Part shown: positions 61,924-64,000 of the stretch, one piece after another
How the letters are laid out: each line of letters starts with the position of its first letter
Numbering within the stretch: position 1 is the stretch's first letter
Source of the DNA: Acanthococcus lagerstroemiae
Taxonomy: Eukaryota; Arthropoda; Insecta; Hemiptera; Eriococcidae
Reading direction: 5' to 3'
DNA: 64,000 nt
NCBI GenBank assembly: GCA_031841125.1
Contig: CM063109.1
Span: forward strand, 6,486,321-6,550,320
Program-made: the position numbers and the translations under genes
The notes under the pieces: model-generated
Database searches by the model: none
The model's input: the letters and a program-made list of their open reading frames with translations, nothing else
Told to the model about the DNA's origin: nothing

Positions 61924-63104
61924 GTTAGTATTGAGTTGAGTAAAATTTGCTTGAGTTGTACCTGGTACCTACATATGTATTCATATCTACCTACCAACTC
62001 ATCCATAGGCTATGTATTGAATGTTAAATTCCGCATTATATCAAGACATAGAGAAGTCCGGATTATCTGCATTTGTCAAAAATAAGAAACAACTGTCTTA
62101 AGAAAGGACATAGACGGAGTACAACATACTCAGATGTAGCAAAAAGCAGTGTGTCGGCCTCTTGTTTGTTCATTTATTTACGAGTATATACGTGGAAATA
62201 TGGATAATGTGAGTCAATATAACACTAATGGCTGCTGATTACATTAGTAATTAGACGAGTTAGTTGTGTAGCTTGATCAATTTAATCATATCTAGCTTTG
62301 TTAGTACATATGTGCATATATATTATACTTAACTGCTGATATTCCGCGGTGTCGTTGAACACATCTCTGCGTGTAAGGTAAAAGGTCATTTTTTATTCTG
62401 GACAGAGCACAAAATACTAGTTAAATACTTGTAGGTAAGCTAGTAGATACATAACTCAAATCGTGAGTAATGACACGTGATAAACAAAAGTACCTAAGTT
62501 GCTGTTTCTAATGCCGTTGGTGTGCTAGTGTTATCGGCAGCACTCTACTTGCAGTTAGGAATGACCTTGTGTTTATGCTACCTGTCTTTCTGATGGGACG
62601 AGTCGCAACAGTAAGGATAATTTTAGAGCATTCAACTTCATCAGCACTCAATAACTGAAAATTGCTGTTCAGTTCAGTGTTAGAAATGTTTAAAAATGGC
62701 AGTGAAAAACTGCCCAAGTGGTGGTGAGTAACAGCCCTTACGAGTGATTATGTGTTTGGACAACCGCTGTATAACAGACTGAGGTGAGCTAAGCATTTCC
62801 AGGAAACCCAAATGGCTGTATTTTAGAAGTTTTGTTCTTATTTTAAAACAGGATGTGCCATTTATTTTTCTTCTCCTCAGTACAAAAATCACATTTACAA
62901 ATTTCTAAGCCTGCTAGTAGTGGATTCTGCTGATTGTTAACATTAATGATATAATGATAAATCGCATTAAATTATCGAATAGACATTTTCATTGAAGCAA
63001 ATAGACATCAGAACGGGAGAGGGTGAAAGCCCCCTCAGATCATTCTTATCTCTCCCCTCCTATTTTCGCTAATGGTCCAATGGTCATTATCATCATCACC
63101 TGGT
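61924..63104. other. Probable intron of the second regucalcin-like gene
   Basis: No sequence resembling the next family block (SFIIP...ITWDG) is present. AT-rich without other supportable features. Confidence 0.4.
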
Positions 63105-64000
63105 GGAGCGTATGGCGATGCACGTATGCCAAAGGGCAACCCAGAATTGAAATGCACCACAGATAGACGCGCTACCTTCATTCACCCTCATACCTCCTCA
63201 TCTTGGTACATGTGGTGACGGCGAGGTGAGCCCTGCTGGGGGTCCATAGCAGCTCTAGTTCGGGTGTGGGTCGAGCCTTGTCCGTCGGCTCTCTGCCTCG
63301 ACCACTCTGTCGGTATCTTCTTCTTCATTATGGCCGAGACGAAGGCCAACACCAGTTCCAGCCGCTTCCACTCTTCGAACTTTCTGGAACGAAGGTGTTC
63401 GGCCGTGAGCCGGCTGATCACTCGCTCGTGTTGCAGCTAGGATCGATCGCTGTTGCCGTCCCGCGCGCTTTCTAGCTCCCAGGCCTCACATTCAAGCCGG
63501 ATGTGCCGGAGGTTGTCCTCTGCTCTTCGGTTACAGTACGTGCACACGGGACTCGACGTTATCGCCTCCGATGTGAGTACGTGCTTAAACACCTGCTGCC
63601 GCTCAGGACTTGGGTCAGGTAGAAGTTCAGCTCATCATAGAACCAGTCTGCCCACTGATCGAGGTCGCATTTTAGCGCTCGGGTCCACTCGCCCTTGGTT
63701 GACTGAGCGAGTGCGTCCTTCCGTTTACGAAGCGTAAGCCCGGTGTACACGATCAATTATATTGATGAAAAGTGCCAATAGAATTGAAGGCGTATGCGTA
63801 AGTTACCAATTAATTGAGCTCATGTCAATCAAAATTCTATTGAAATAGAATTTTGACGAAAAATTGTCAATTATATTGACGTCAATATAATTGGTCGTGT
63901 ACACCGGGCTGTAGACTGCTGGATGTCCAGCTTGACCCGAAGTGTCTCCCGTTCGGTCTTCACTCTCTTCTTTGCACCGTATACCTGCACTATTTTGCCG
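63105..64000 (-). mobile_element. R1-like LINE 3' end (continues beyond the window)
   Basis: On the minus strand the C-terminal RT tail reads LRKRKDALAQSTKGEWTRAL, DELNFYLTQVLSG, a zinc-finger-like C-TYC-NRRAEDNLRH-IRLE-C (63,550-63,490), and after one TAG, HERVISRLTAEHLRSRKFEE with a highly charged end (stop at 63,188). Its ~80-bp 3' UTR ends CTTTGGCATACGTGCATCGC and CATACGCTCCACC at 63,105, identical in kind to the SINE-like tails elsewhere. GC content is much higher than in the flanks. One frame break near 63,590 and one TAG are seen. Confidence 0.75.
63737..63910. mobile_element. 174-bp MITE inserted in the R1-like LINE
   Basis: Perfect AGCCCGGTGTACACGA start and its complement at the end, followed inward by CAATTATATTGA on both sides. 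GTA flanks both ends (63,734-63,736 and 63,911-63,913). Removing it with one GTA restores the LINE frame (QQSTLRKRKD). The interior is AT-rich with further inverted motifs (AATTTTGA/TCAAAATT). Confidence 0.8.

Overview
The window looks like AT-rich intergenic DNA from an arthropod, probably an insect. The only clear host genes are spliced with GT-AG introns and encode regucalcin/SMP-30/luciferin-regenerating-enzyme-like proteins. The rest is dominated by Ty3/gypsy LTR retrotransposons, R1/Jockey-type and RTE-like LINEs, hAT-type MITEs, a hAT transposase relic and satellites. I cannot name the species from sequence alone, and I saw no tRNA, rRNA, CRISPR or bacterial-type operon.

Layout. 627-8,800: an ~8.2 kb element with terminal inverted repeats starting CCCGATGCGCA. 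It carries remnants of a spliced minus-strand gene and is riddled with MITEs. 8.8-26.5 kb: mostly non-coding, with MITEs, a U6 snRNA pseudogene fused to a SINE/LINE tail, a LINE 3' end with poly(A), hairpin elements, degenerate satellites and a few weak exon candidates. 26,597-29,034: a complete six-exon regucalcin-like gene (310 aa) with a TATA box and poly(A) signal. 29.1-35.5 kb: non-coding plus a broken hAT transposase. 35,535-61,188: one Ty3/gypsy element (element 1, minus strand) whose two LTRs lie 25 kb apart because a 20.66 kb block is inserted in its gag gene. 61,764-61,923: first coding exon of a second regucalcin-like gene in the same orientation. 63.1-64 kb: an R1-like LINE 3' end (minus strand) with a small MITE inside.

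The central object is the 20.66 kb block (39,160-59,820). It is bounded by a 6-bp direct repeat (TGCATT), and its removal restores the gag zinc-knuckle reading frame. Its ends are long inverted arms of tandem ~148-bp units in two alternating types (A'-A-A-B-A-B...), followed in both arms by the same unique segment and the same truncated LINE fragment with an (ATT)n tail. This is the architecture of a foldback-type element, but very large. The core holds a further inverted-repeat pair, a 4.3 kb satellite of ~110-bp units, and a broken RTE-like LINE. That LINE is interrupted by a second, apparently intact Ty3/gypsy element (element 2, 47,382-52,459; LTRs differ at 1 of 376 positions).

The insertion order reads directly from the nesting: element 1 landed first and the block then entered its gag. 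Element 2 entered the LINE inside the block, before or after the block moved. Both gypsy elements share a TGTAA LTR start, a polypurine tract, a classic A_AAA_AAC -1 frameshift heptamer just before the gag stop, and a 10-11 nt stretch next to the 5' LTR that is complementary to a site inside the LTR. This last feature suggests Tf1-like self-priming of reverse transcription instead of a tRNA primer.

The upstream regucalcin-like protein has Lys at the position of the metal-binding Glu, whereas the downstream paralog keeps GEGPHWD. This suggests that one tandem copy has diverged in function.
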